Positions 44,557 through 51,999 of a DNA stretch of 64,000 bases are shown here, piece after piece. The position numbers and the translations under genes are program-made. The stretch's first letter is position 1. Each line of letters starts with the position of its first letter. The DNA comes from Falsiroseomonas sp051433195 (GTDB lineage: Bacteria > Pseudomonadota > Alphaproteobacteria > Acetobacterales > Acetobacteraceae): assembly GCF_051433195.1 (NCBI RefSeq), contig NZ_JBHMFT010000023.1, positions 1-64,000 of the forward strand, given 5' to 3'. A model generated the notes under the pieces. It saw only the letters and a list, made by a program, of their open reading frames with translations, did no database searches and had not been told where the DNA came from.

Positions 44557-45822
44557 TCAGGGTCTGGTTTGGCCGCTGCCGATCATCTGGTAGCGGAAGG
44601 TGCAGAGCTGTTCCGGCCCGACCGGCCCGCGCGCATGCAGGCGGCCGGTGGCGATGCCGATCTCCGCGCCGAAGCCGAATTCGCCGCCGTCGCAGAACTG
44701 CGTCGAGGCATTCCACATGCCGACCGCGGAGGCGAGGCTGCCGAGGAACCGCGTCGCCACCGCCTCGTCCTGCGTGACGATGGCCTCGGTATGCTCGCTG
44801 CCGAAGCGGGCGATGTGGTCCAGCGCGTCCTGCACGCCATCGACCACCTTCACGGACAGGATCGCATCCAGCCATTCGGTGGCGAAATCGGCCTCCGTCG
44901 CCGGCGGCAGCTCGGGCAGGATTTCGCGCGCCCGGTCGTCGGCCCGAAAGTCGCAGCCGAGCGCGCGCAGATCGGCGACCAGCAGCGGCAGCAGGGTCGG
45001 CGCGATGCCAGCGTCGATCAGCAGGGTCTCGGTGGCGCCACACACGCCGGTGCGGCGCATCTTGGCATTGGCCAGGATGGCGCGCGCCATGGCGGGGTCC
45101 GCCGCCGCATGGATGTAGGTGTGGCAGAGACCCTCGGCATGGGCGAGCACCGGCACGCGCGCTTCCTGCTGCACGCGCTCCACCAGCCCCTTGCCGCCGC
45201 GCGGGATGATCAGGTCGATCAGCCCCGCCGCCCGCAGCATGGCCGCGACGAAGCCGCGGTCGGAGGTCGGCGCCACCTGCACCGCGGCCTCCGGCAGCCC
45301 GGCCTCGCGCAGCCCGGCCACCATGCAGCCATGGATCGCCAGCGCGCTGCGCAGCGATTCACGGCCGCCGCGCAGGATCACCGCGCTGCCGGCCTTGAGG
45401 CACAGCGCCGCGGCATCGGCGCCGACATTCGGGCGGCTTTCGTAGATCATGCCGATGACGCCGAGCGGCTGCGCCACGCGCCGGATCACCAGGCCGTTCG
45501 GCCGCGTCCATTCCGACAGCACGCGACCGACCGGATCGGGCAGCGCCGCCACCTCCTCCACCGCGCGGGCCATCGCCTCAACCCGCGCCGGCGTCAGCGC
45601 CAGGCGGTCGCGGAAGGCGGCGGTGAGATCGGGTGCGGCGGCGAGGTCCTCGGCATTCGCCGCCAGCACCGCCTCCGCCCGCGCCCGAAGCGCGGCGGCG
45701 GCAGCGAGCAGCGCCGCATCCCGCTGCGGTCGCGGCGCCACGGCGAGGTCCCGCGCGGCGAGGCGGGCGGCGCGGGCGGCGGTCTCGAGCAGGCGGGCGG
45801 CTTCGTCGGCAAGCGCGGTCAT
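44557..45822 (-). CDS. proA: Glutamate-5-semialdehyde dehydrogenase (γ-glutamyl phosphate reductase)
   Basis: NADPH-dependent second enzyme of proline synthesis, 421 residues. It has QPLGVIGMIYESRPNV near residue 110, LRGGRESLRS near 140, the catalytic Cys in RRTGVCGATETLLI near 260, and SEHTEAIVT near 350. ATG 45822 gives the family start. proB, normally adjacent, is 9 kb upstream beyond an accessory segment, so the two are no longer one operon here. Confidence 0.96.
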   Translation of the reverse strand: MTALADEAARLLETAARAARLAARDLAVAPRPQRDAALLAAAAALRARAEAVLAANAEDLAAAPDLTAAFRDRLALTPARVEAMARAVEEVAALPDPVGRVLSEWTRPNGLVIRRVAQPLGVIGMIYESRPNVGADAAALCLKAGSAVILRGGRESLRSALAIHGCMVAGLREAGLPEAAVQVAPTSDRGFVAAMLRAAGLIDLIIPRGGKGLVERVQQEARVPVLAHAEGLCHTYIHAAADPAMARAILANAKMRRTGVCGATETLLIDAGIAPTLLPLLVADLRALGCDFRADDRAREILPELPPATEADFATEWLDAILSVKVVDGVQDALDHIARFGSEHTEAIVTQDEAVATRFLGSLASAVGMWNASTQFCDGGEFGFGAEIGIATGRLHARGPVGPEQLCTFRYQMIGSGQTRP

Positions 45823-46071
45823 GGCGGCATTCTCCCGCCCCGACAGGTAGCGCGCGCCCGCGGGGGAGGGAAGCGAGCGCTGCGCGCCCGCTGGCGTCAC
45901 CGCCGCGGGTGCAACCCCGCATCACGCGGGCGTGTCATCCGTTGCGGTGATGGTCGCGATGCGTCGAAGCGATGGGGAAATCGACAGGCAGTCCCCCATC
46001 TGGGCCGTAACGCAGACAGCAGTCGCAGCGAAGCGCCTGGTATCGGCAGAGACGAGTTAAGGAATACGCAG
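45823..46071. promoter_or_regulatory. Divergent gap between proA and the SGEN genes
   Basis: 249 bp without a gene. It must hold the proA promoter (minus) and the promoter of the two plus-strand SGEN genes. GAGTTAAGGAA just before 46072 provides the Shine–Dalgarno sequence of the first. No clear operator was recognised. Confidence 0.4.
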
Positions 46072-46437
46072 ATGACCCGCTTCAACCGCATTGCCCCCGC
46101 GCTATTTGCCGCCGGCGCCTTGTTTCTGGCAGCCCCCGCGATGGCCGATGGCTTTGCTTATCCCCGCGTGGTCGGGACTGGCGAGAATGCTTCCGTACAG
46201 CATGGCCCCGATGCGCAGCAGAACGTCGTCGGTGGTGGTGCCGTGACCGTGCGGCAGGCCACCGGCAACGACGTGCAGATCAGCCACCTGGACGCCCGCT
46301 TCGCCCAGCAGCCCCGCGCCGGCCTGCTGCCGGTGACCATCGGCAGCGGCGAGAACGCCGCCACCGCCTGGGTGCCCGCCGACACCAACGCCGCGAACAC
46401 CGCCCTGGCCCAGGCCGGCGGCTTCGCCGGCAGCTGA
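46072..46437 (+). CDS. Small secreted SGEN-motif protein, paralogue 1
   Basis: A 121-residue protein of a family I do not recognise. It has a signal peptide (MTRFNRIAPALFAAGALFLA, cleavage near AMA-DG), then YPRVVGTGENASVQHGPD, NVVGGGAV, and later PVTIGSGENAATAWVP. A G-x-GEN motif followed by alternating β-type residues thus occurs twice. No Cys is present in the mature part. It shares the pattern with the next gene and with 54636–54959. No function can be assigned; a periplasmic or secreted β-rich protein is likely. The final codons, including TGA, are repeated 30 bp downstream. Confidence 0.8.
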   Translation: MTRFNRIAPALFAAGALFLAAPAMADGFAYPRVVGTGENASVQHGPDAQQNVVGGGAVTVRQATGNDVQISHLDARFAQQPRAGLLPVTIGSGENAATAWVPADTNAANTALAQAGGFAGS

Positions 46438-46469
46438 ACAAATTCCGGCGGCTTCGTCGGCAGCTGAAC
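46415..46469. repeat. Direct repeat of the SGEN-1 3' end
   Basis: A 25-bp segment spanning the last codons and stop of the first SGEN gene (46415–46439) recurs at 46445–46469 with one mismatch, a 30-bp offset in the same frame. The second copy lies between the two SGEN genes and includes a second TGA. Confidence 0.85.
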
Positions 46470-46507
46470 GACCTGAACGACCAACCCGTAACCAAAGGAA
46501 CCGACAC

Positions 46508-46867
46508 ATGACCCGCTTCAATCGCTTCGCCGCCGCCATCCTGGCCACCGGCGCCCTGGGCCTCGCCGCCCCCGCCTTCGCCGATGGCGCGTCCTACCCC
46601 CGCGTCGTTGGCAGCGGCGAGAACGCCTCCGTCGTCTACGGCCCGGATGCGACGCAAAACATCGTCGGCGGTGGTGCCGTGGTGGCACGCGACGTGGCCG
46701 GCGGTGGTGCCGATGTGCGCCACTTCGACGACGGCTTCGTCCAGCCGGGCCGCGCGGGCGTCCGCGCCGTGACGGTCGGCAATGGCGAGAACCAGCGCAC
46801 CGTCTGGGTGCCGCTGAACGCCCCGGCCAACGCCGCCTCCCTGCCGAACAGCATCGACCGCGGCTGA
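46508..46867 (+). CDS. Small secreted SGEN-motif protein, paralogue 2
   Basis: A 119-residue paralogue of the preceding gene, 70 bp downstream on the same strand. The signal peptide MTRFNRFAAAILATGALGLA is nearly the same. The mature part repeats the pattern YPRVVGSGENASVVYGPD, NIVGGGAV, then AVTVGNGENQRTVWVP. Identity is high in the signal and first motif and lower toward the end, indicating a tandem duplication followed by divergence. AAAGGAACC stands before the ATG. A strong hairpin follows the stop (46875–46903). Confidence 0.8.
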   Translation: MTRFNRFAAAILATGALGLAAPAFADGASYPRVVGSGENASVVYGPDATQNIVGGGAVVARDVAGGGADVRHFDDGFVQPGRAGVRAVTVGNGENQRTVWVPLNAPANAASLPNSIDRG

Positions 46868-46874
46868 CCAAAAG

Positions 46875-46903
46875 CCCTCTCCTCCCACTTTGGGGGGAGA
46901 GGG
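46875..46903. terminator. 12-bp GC-rich hairpin after the SGEN pair
   Basis: Arms 46875–46886 and 46892–46903 pair over 12 bp with one mismatch around a 5-nt loop. The flanks continue as GGGTGAGGGGGG. From memory, the CCCTCTCC…GGAGAGGG(TTGGGTGAGGG) core is a palindrome seen between genes in many Proteobacteria; not searched here. It separates the SGEN genes from the convergent binding-protein gene and may terminate both. Confidence 0.7.
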
Positions 46904-46926
46904 TTGGGTGAGGGGGGGTGCGCCCC

Positions 46927-48429
46927 TCAGCGCGCCACCCGCAGTCCGGCGAAGCGGATGATGCCGTCCGGGCTTGGCACGAAGCCTTCCACGCCGCGCC
47001 GCATCGCCCAGAACCAGCGGTGGTGGTACAGCATCAGGTGCGGCCGGTCGGCCATCCAGATCTCCGCGGCCTGCCGGTACAGCGCCTGGCGCTGCGCCAC
47101 ATCCGTCACCGCGCGCGCCTGCGCCAGCAGCGCATCCAGGCGCGGATTGGCGTACTTCCCCCAGTTCAGGAATCCGTCGGAGGCCAGCCAGAAGGCGATG
47201 TTGCCGTCCGGGTCGGGCCGGCCGGACCAGATGGCGATGGCCGCCTCGTAGTCGCCGCGGCGCGTGGCGGCGACCATGGCGCCGGATTCCAGCGTCTCGA
47301 TGCTGATGTCGAAGCCGCCTTCCCGCGCCATGGCCTGGATGATCTCCGCCACCTGCGCCTCCACCGGCTGGTTCGGCACCTTCAGCGTGAAGGCCACGCG
47401 CTCATGCCCCGCCTGCCGCAGCAGCGCCTGCGCCCGCGCCGGGTCGCGCGGCGGCGGGGCGAGGTCGGGGAAATGGTAGGGCGTGCCGGGCGCTTCCGGC
47501 TGGTTGTTGGCGCTGAAGCGGCCTTCCAGCGCCACCTGGTTGATGATCGCGCGGTCGATGCTGCGCTCGAAGGCTTCCCGCACCCGCGGGTCGCGGCCGA
47601 GCGGCCGCTGCGCCATCGCGCCGTTGCCGACATTGATGCTCATCGTCTGGTAGGCGATGGAATCCCCCGCCACCAGGCGCAGCCGCGCATCGCGCTCCAC
47701 GCTCGGCACATCGACCGGCGCGACACGCTCGATCAGGTCGAGCTGGCCGGCGCGCAGGTTCAGCAGGCGGACGTTGCTGTCCGGGATCGGCTGGAACACC
47801 AGCCGGTCCGCATGGATGTTCGCGGCGTTCCAGTGGCCGTCGAATTTCTCCATCTCGATGCGGTCCTGCGCGATGCGGCGCGTCAGGCGGAAGGGGCCTG
47901 AACAGACCGGGTTTTCGCCCACGCGCTCCGCCATCGGCAGCACGGCGGGGGACAGCATCATGCCGGCGCGGTCTGACAGAACGGACAGCAGCGGCGCGAA
48001 GGGCTCGGACAGCACCAGGCGGACGGTGCGTGCATCCACGGCCTGCACGTCCGACACCTGCTGCAGCTCGCTGCGCCGGCGGCTTTCGCGCGCGGTGCGG
48101 TAGCGGTCGAGGTTCGCCTTGACCGCCGCGGCATCGATCGGCGCGCCATCCTGGAAGCGCGCACCCTCCCGCAACGTCAGCGTCAGCGCGCGGCCATCCG
48201 CCGACCATTCCCAGGCGGTGGCGAGTTCCGGGCGGAATTGCAGGTCCGGTCCGATATCGACCAGCTTGTCGCACATTGCCGCGAAGACCACGCGTTCGAC
48301 GAAGCTGCCGGACTGCGCCGGGTCCAGCACGGCGGGGTCGGCGCCGATGCCGATGCGCAGCGTGGTCTGCGCAAGGGCGGGCATGGCGAGCAGCGGCAAG
48401 GCGAGGGCGGCGAGGCGAAGATGACGCAT
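46927..48429 (-). CDS. ABC transporter substrate-binding protein, family 5
   Basis: Periplasmic dipeptide/oligopeptide/nickel-type receptor of 500 residues. It has a Sec signal peptide (LRLAALALPLLAMPALA, cleavage near AQT), then RIGIGADPAVLDPAQSGSFVERVVFAAMCDKL (residues about 26–57) and LTLTLREGARFQDGAPIDAAAVKANLDRY (about 94–122), both typical of family 5. The ligand is unknown. No permease or ATPase genes adjoin it, so it may use a transporter elsewhere or be an orphan. It follows the β-propeller gene after 63 bp that include a 7-bp hairpin (48440–48456). Confidence 0.87.
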   Translation of the reverse strand: MRHLRLAALALPLLAMPALAQTTLRIGIGADPAVLDPAQSGSFVERVVFAAMCDKLVDIGPDLQFRPELATAWEWSADGRALTLTLREGARFQDGAPIDAAAVKANLDRYRTARESRRRSELQQVSDVQAVDARTVRLVLSEPFAPLLSVLSDRAGMMLSPAVLPMAERVGENPVCSGPFRLTRRIAQDRIEMEKFDGHWNAANIHADRLVFQPIPDSNVRLLNLRAGQLDLIERVAPVDVPSVERDARLRLVAGDSIAYQTMSINVGNGAMAQRPLGRDPRVREAFERSIDRAIINQVALEGRFSANNQPEAPGTPYHFPDLAPPPRDPARAQALLRQAGHERVAFTLKVPNQPVEAQVAEIIQAMAREGGFDISIETLESGAMVAATRRGDYEAAIAIWSGRPDPDGNIAFWLASDGFLNWGKYANPRLDALLAQARAVTDVAQRQALYRQAAEIWMADRPHLMLYHHRWFWAMRRGVEGFVPSPDGIIRFAGLRVAR

Positions 48430-48492
48430 GGCGGGGCCTCCGGCTGGTTCAGCCGGAAGTCTGCGCCTCTCCGCCGCGGTGGCAAGCCATGC

Positions 48493-49419
48493 TCAAAACG
48501 GCAGCGGGATGCGCGCCAGCACCGCCTCGCCCTGGCCACCCTCCAGCAGCCCGCCGGTGCCGAGCGCGAACAGGGCGCGCCCATCCGGCGACAGCGCCAC
48601 CGCCGTGCTGCCCTCCACCCCCGGCGCCGGGAGCGTGACGGGTGCATCCGCACCGGCCGCAAGTCGTGCCAGGCCACGCGCATGCGTCGCGGCGTAGATC
48701 GTGCCATCGGCGGCGACGGCGAAATCATCCACCCCCGTGTCCATGCGCGCCCGCAATTCCGGCGCGCCGGAAGGCCGGTCGCCGGCCATCGCCTGGCGCA
48801 GCAGCAGGCGCTGTGCGGAGTTGGACAGCAGCAGCGCGTCGCCCTGGCGCTTGAGGCCGTTGACGCCCGGATAGGGCCGCCCCGCGACCGGTTGCAGCAT
48901 CGGATGATCCAGCCACGCCGTGGCGCCACCATTGGCAAGGTCCACCAGCCACACCCGCCCCAGCGCGCTGTCCGCCACCAGCAGGCGGTCCGGCGCCAGC
49001 AGCAGCGCACCGTTCGGAAAGATGGCCTCGGGCAGGGCGATGCGGCGCTGCATCGCGCCGGCGGCATCCAGCAGCAGCACGGCGCCGCTGCCGCGCATCG
49101 CCGCCGGCCCGCCATTGAACGGCGCGCCGTGCACCACCAGGGCCATGGCCCCGCCTGGCAATGCCGCGAGGCTGACCGGATGCGCCGGAACCTCGGCGAA
49201 GGTCGCGGCACCGGTGGCGGGTGACCACAGCTCAAGGCGGCGGACGAAGTAGTTGGTGAAGACCACGCTGCCATCGCCGCGCACCACCAGGTTTTCCAGG
49301 AAGGTGCCGCTGGGAAAGCGCGCCAGGATCTCGGGCGCCTGTTGCGCCTGCGCGGGTGGGGCCGCCAGCAGGCCGGAAGCCACTGCGAACAGGGCTCGGC
49401 GTGAGAGGAACTCAGCCAC
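48493..49419 (-). CDS. Exported SMP-30/gluconolactonase-like β-propeller protein
   Basis: About 308 residues with a signal peptide (FLSRRALFAVASGLLAAPPA) and repeating blade motifs: FLENLVVRGDGSVVFTNYF, ADSALGRVWLVDL, GVDDFAVAADGTIYAATHA and STAVALSPDGRALFALG. This pattern is usual for SMP-30/gluconolactonase-type propellers, which hydrolyse lactones or bind ligands. GTG 49419 overlaps the preceding gene's stop (GTGGCTGA), supporting that start. It is the third gene of an SDR–MBL–propeller operon divergent from a LysR gene. Confidence 0.78.
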   Translation of the reverse strand: MAEFLSRRALFAVASGLLAAPPAQAQQAPEILARFPSGTFLENLVVRGDGSVVFTNYFVRRLELWSPATGAATFAEVPAHPVSLAALPGGAMALVVHGAPFNGGPAAMRGSGAVLLLDAAGAMQRRIALPEAIFPNGALLLAPDRLLVADSALGRVWLVDLANGGATAWLDHPMLQPVAGRPYPGVNGLKRQGDALLLSNSAQRLLLRQAMAGDRPSGAPELRARMDTGVDDFAVAADGTIYAATHARGLARLAAGADAPVTLPAPGVEGSTAVALSPDGRALFALGTGGLLEGGQGEAVLARIPLPF

Positions 49420-50332
49420 CGGACAGCTCCTTCGCCACGGCATCGACGTTCAGCTCGATCAGGTTCGGCTGCGGCGCCACGCGCGGTGCGCCGGGATGGC
49501 GCGCCATGACGGCGGCGCGGATGCGCGCCTTTCCGGCATCCGGCACCACGCCGCCCTGCATCTCCGCCCGCACCAGCGCGTGGAACTCGCGGAGATAGGC
49601 GAGTTGCTCCGCGATCAGCACGCCGGCCGGCGCGGCGGCGCCATGGCCGGGCAGGGCGGTCCGCACGCCCTGGTATTTCGGCGCGGCCTTCTCGAGCTCG
49701 GAAATCCAGCCGCGCGTGGTGCCGTCCAGCAGCCAGGGCGTGGCGCGGTTGCCGAACAGGTCGGCGGCGACCAGCAGGCTGTCGGCCTCGGAATACAGCA
49801 TCGTCATGCCTTCCGACGCCTCGCAGGGGCCGAGCTGGTCCACGGTGAACTCGGTGCCGGCGAGGGTGATGCGCTCGTTCGGTCGCAGCACGCGGGTCGG
49901 CATCGGCACGCTGTCCGGCGCGCGATCGCCGAAGATGCTGCGCATGAAGGCCATCATTCCGGCGCCGTTGCGCGCCAGCCAGTCCCGCGTCGGCTCGCTG
50001 GCCAGCAGCGGGGCCTCCGGGAAGGCGTCGGTGATGGCCTTCAGCCCGCCGCAATGGTCCGGGTGTTCGTGGCTCAGGAAGATCGCCTCCACCGGCAGGT
50101 CGAGCCCGCGCGCCAGCGCCACCACCTGGCGCGCTTCCACCAGGGTGCGCTGGCCGTCGATGATGACGACGGAGCGTGGGCCGATCAGCAGGAAGGAGTT
50201 CACCAAACCCTCCCCGGGCCGGTCGTATTTCGCGACCTCCAGGCCGCGTCCGGGCGTGTAGCCGGCGGCGCGGGACAGCGGCAGGAAGGTGAGGCCTGCG
50301 GCGGCGAGGCCGAGGCGGCGTCGGGTCAGCAT
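49412..50332 (-). CDS. Exported MBL-fold metallo-hydrolase
   Basis: Metallo-β-lactamase-fold hydrolase of 306 residues with an N-terminal twin-Arg-like signal (MLTRRRLGLAAAGLTFLPLS). The zinc motif SHEHPDHCGG is near residue 93, the later metal Asp is in LLVAADLFGN near 197, and the final His is in ALPGHGAAA near 232. The substrate is unknown; lactones or esters would fit the neighbouring lactonase-like propeller. GGAGGA lies 9–14 bases before ATG 50332, immediately after the SDR stop. Confidence 0.85.
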   Translation of the reverse strand: MLTRRRLGLAAAGLTFLPLSRAAGYTPGRGLEVAKYDRPGEGLVNSFLLIGPRSVVIIDGQRTLVEARQVVALARGLDLPVEAIFLSHEHPDHCGGLKAITDAFPEAPLLASEPTRDWLARNGAGMMAFMRSIFGDRAPDSVPMPTRVLRPNERITLAGTEFTVDQLGPCEASEGMTMLYSEADSLLVAADLFGNRATPWLLDGTTRGWISELEKAAPKYQGVRTALPGHGAAAPAGVLIAEQLAYLREFHALVRAEMQGGVVPDAGKARIRAAVMARHPGAPRVAPQPNLIELNVDAVAKELSGG

Positions 50333-50345
50333 GGGCGTGTCCTCC

Positions 50346-50996
50346 TCAGCCGCGAAAGACCACTTCGGCGCGGAAGGCGCCGGGCGGGTCGCGGTGCATT
50401 TGCCAGAAGGTCTCGGCGATACGGTCGGGATCGAATGGCGTGCCGGCGGCGACGGGACCATCGACGGTGACGGTCGCGGCGTGGATGCCTTCCGGCGCCA
50501 GCTCCGCATGCAGGGTCAGGGCCAGGCTGCGCAGCCCGGCCTTGCCCACGGCGAGGGAGGCGGCGGGCAGCCAGCTGGTCGGGCTCAGCGCCAGGCCGCC
50601 GCCGGTCAGCAGCAGGCTGCCACGCCCGGCCGCCCGCATGCCGGGCAGCACCGCCCGCACGGCGGCCAGCGCGCCGGTGACGTTGACGGCGAGATCGGCG
50701 GCGAGATCGGCGGGCGCCAGGGCGGAGGGGCCGGGCATGGCGATGCTGGCGCGATAGGCGTTGTAGACCAGCACCTCTGCCCCACCCGCCAGCGCCGCCG
50801 TGAGGCTCGAAGCATCGCCGGCATCGGCCGCGGCGAGGCTGACGCCGGGGCCGGCCAAGGCCGCATGGCGTGCGGGGTCGCGCGCCAGGCCGGTGACGGC
50901 AAAACCTTCTGCCGCGAAGCGGCGGGCGATGGCGGCGCCGAGGCCAGGGCCGAAGCCGATGACGACGCAGCGCGGCTGGTGTGCAGGTACGGACAT
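50346..50996 (-). CDS. Short-chain dehydrogenase-like protein lacking the catalytic Tyr
   Basis: A 216-residue Rossmann-fold protein of the SDR superfamily. The cofactor motif GFGPGLGAAIARRF is near residue 13, and LVYNAYRAS takes the place of the NNAG segment near 80. The usual YxxxK is replaced: the segment reads SLAVGKAGLRSLALTL, with Leu where Tyr is expected and the Lys kept. Activity may therefore be altered or lost. It is first in the SDR–MBL–propeller operon and is 74 bp from the divergent LysR gene. Confidence 0.78.
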   Translation of the reverse strand: MSVPAHQPRCVVIGFGPGLGAAIARRFAAEGFAVTGLARDPARHAALAGPGVSLAAADAGDASSLTAALAGGAEVLVYNAYRASIAMPGPSALAPADLAADLAVNVTGALAAVRAVLPGMRAAGRGSLLLTGGGLALSPTSWLPAASLAVGKAGLRSLALTLHAELAPEGIHAATVTVDGPVAAGTPFDPDRIAETFWQMHRDPPGAFRAEVVFRG

Positions 50997-51070
50997 GGAA
51001 AGGTTCCTGTTGCGAGGCCGCATGTTTGCCCGCGATGATCCGGCGCAACGGCGGTCCTCGGCATATCGAC
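50997..51070. promoter_or_regulatory. LysR–SDR divergent control region
   Basis: Only 74 bp separate the LysR start from the SDR operon start. LysR regulators usually bind such divergent gaps and control both directions, so this is the expected operator. A clear T-N11-A dyad could not be assigned from reading alone. Confidence 0.45.
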
Positions 51071-51997
51071 ATGAACCGGATTCATAGTGCGGCGCTCGAC
51101 CTCAACCTGCTGAAGCTGTTCGACGCCGTGATGGAAACCCGCAGCGTCTCCCGCGCCGCGGTCCTGCTCGGCCTGAGCCAATCCGCCGTCAGCCATGGCC
51201 TGGCGCGGCTGCGGGAGGTTGTGGGCGATCCGCTGTTCATCCGCAGCGGCGGCCGCATGGAACCCACCGCCCGCGCGCAACGCCTGGCGGAGCCGATGCG
51301 CGATGCGCTGGTGCTGGCCGCCAGCGCGCTGTCACCCGATGCGGCGCAAGCCTTCGACCCGGCCGCCGGGCGGCGCGTCTTCACCATCGGTGCCGGCGAC
51401 TACGCCGCGGCGGTGCTGCTCGGCGGCTTCGTCGCGGAGGTGGCGGCGGCGGGCTGGGACCTCGGCATCGCGGTGCTGCCGGTGGACCGGCAATCGGCAC
51501 CGGCGATGCTGGATGCCGGCCAGATCGACCTGGCACTCGGCCTGCTGCCACAGCGGCGGCGCTGGCATGAGGGGCGCGTGCTGTACGAGGAAGTGCAGGC
51601 CTGCGTCTTCGACGGCGCCCGTCTCGGCATCGCCGCGCCCATCGTGCTGGAGCAGTTCTGCGCCCTGCCGCAGATCGTCCCCTCGCTGCATGGCGACTTC
51701 ACGAGCTGGGTGGAGGAGGAGCTGGACCGGCTGGGGCAGCGCCGCCGCGTGGTGATGGCGACGGCGCATTTCCTGTCCATCCCGATGCTGCTGAAGCAGG
51801 TACCGGCGGTGGCGACGTTGCCGCGCCGCCTTTGCATGGCCTGCGCCAATGCGGCGGCGCTGACCGTCAGCCCGCTGCCCTTCCCGCCGCGCCGCTTCGA
51901 GATCTCCATGCTGTGGCATCGTCGCGACAGCAACGCGGCTGCGCAGATCTGGCTGCGCGACCGCATCGCCGCGCACAACAGCCCGGCCGCCGTCTGA
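51071..51997 (+). CDS. LysR-family transcriptional regulator
   Basis: A 308-residue regulator. The N-terminal winged helix contains LDLNLLKLFDAVMETRSVSRAA with QSAVSHGLARLREVVGDPLFIR (residues about 37–58), the NodD/LinR-like signature. The C-terminal periplasmic-binding-like domain follows (VFTIGAGDYAAAVLLGG onward). ATG 51071 begins the conserved domain. It is divergent from the SDR–MBL–propeller operon, which it probably controls; the inducer is unknown. Its stop converges with the chemoreceptor stop two bases later. Confidence 0.88.
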   Translation: MNRIHSAALDLNLLKLFDAVMETRSVSRAAVLLGLSQSAVSHGLARLREVVGDPLFIRSGGRMEPTARAQRLAEPMRDALVLAASALSPDAAQAFDPAAGRRVFTIGAGDYAAAVLLGGFVAEVAAAGWDLGIAVLPVDRQSAPAMLDAGQIDLALGLLPQRRRWHEGRVLYEEVQACVFDGARLGIAAPIVLEQFCALPQIVPSLHGDFTSWVEEELDRLGQRRRVVMATAHFLSIPMLLKQVPAVATLPRRLCMACANAAALTVSPLPFPPRRFEISMLWHRRDSNAAAQIWLRDRIAAHNSPAAV

Positions 51998-51999
51998 GG

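Noticed and set aside
46927..48429. Treating the family-5 binding protein as part of the SDR operon
   Set aside because: It is on the same strand, but a 63-bp gap with a 7-bp hairpin and a different function make operon membership unsupported.
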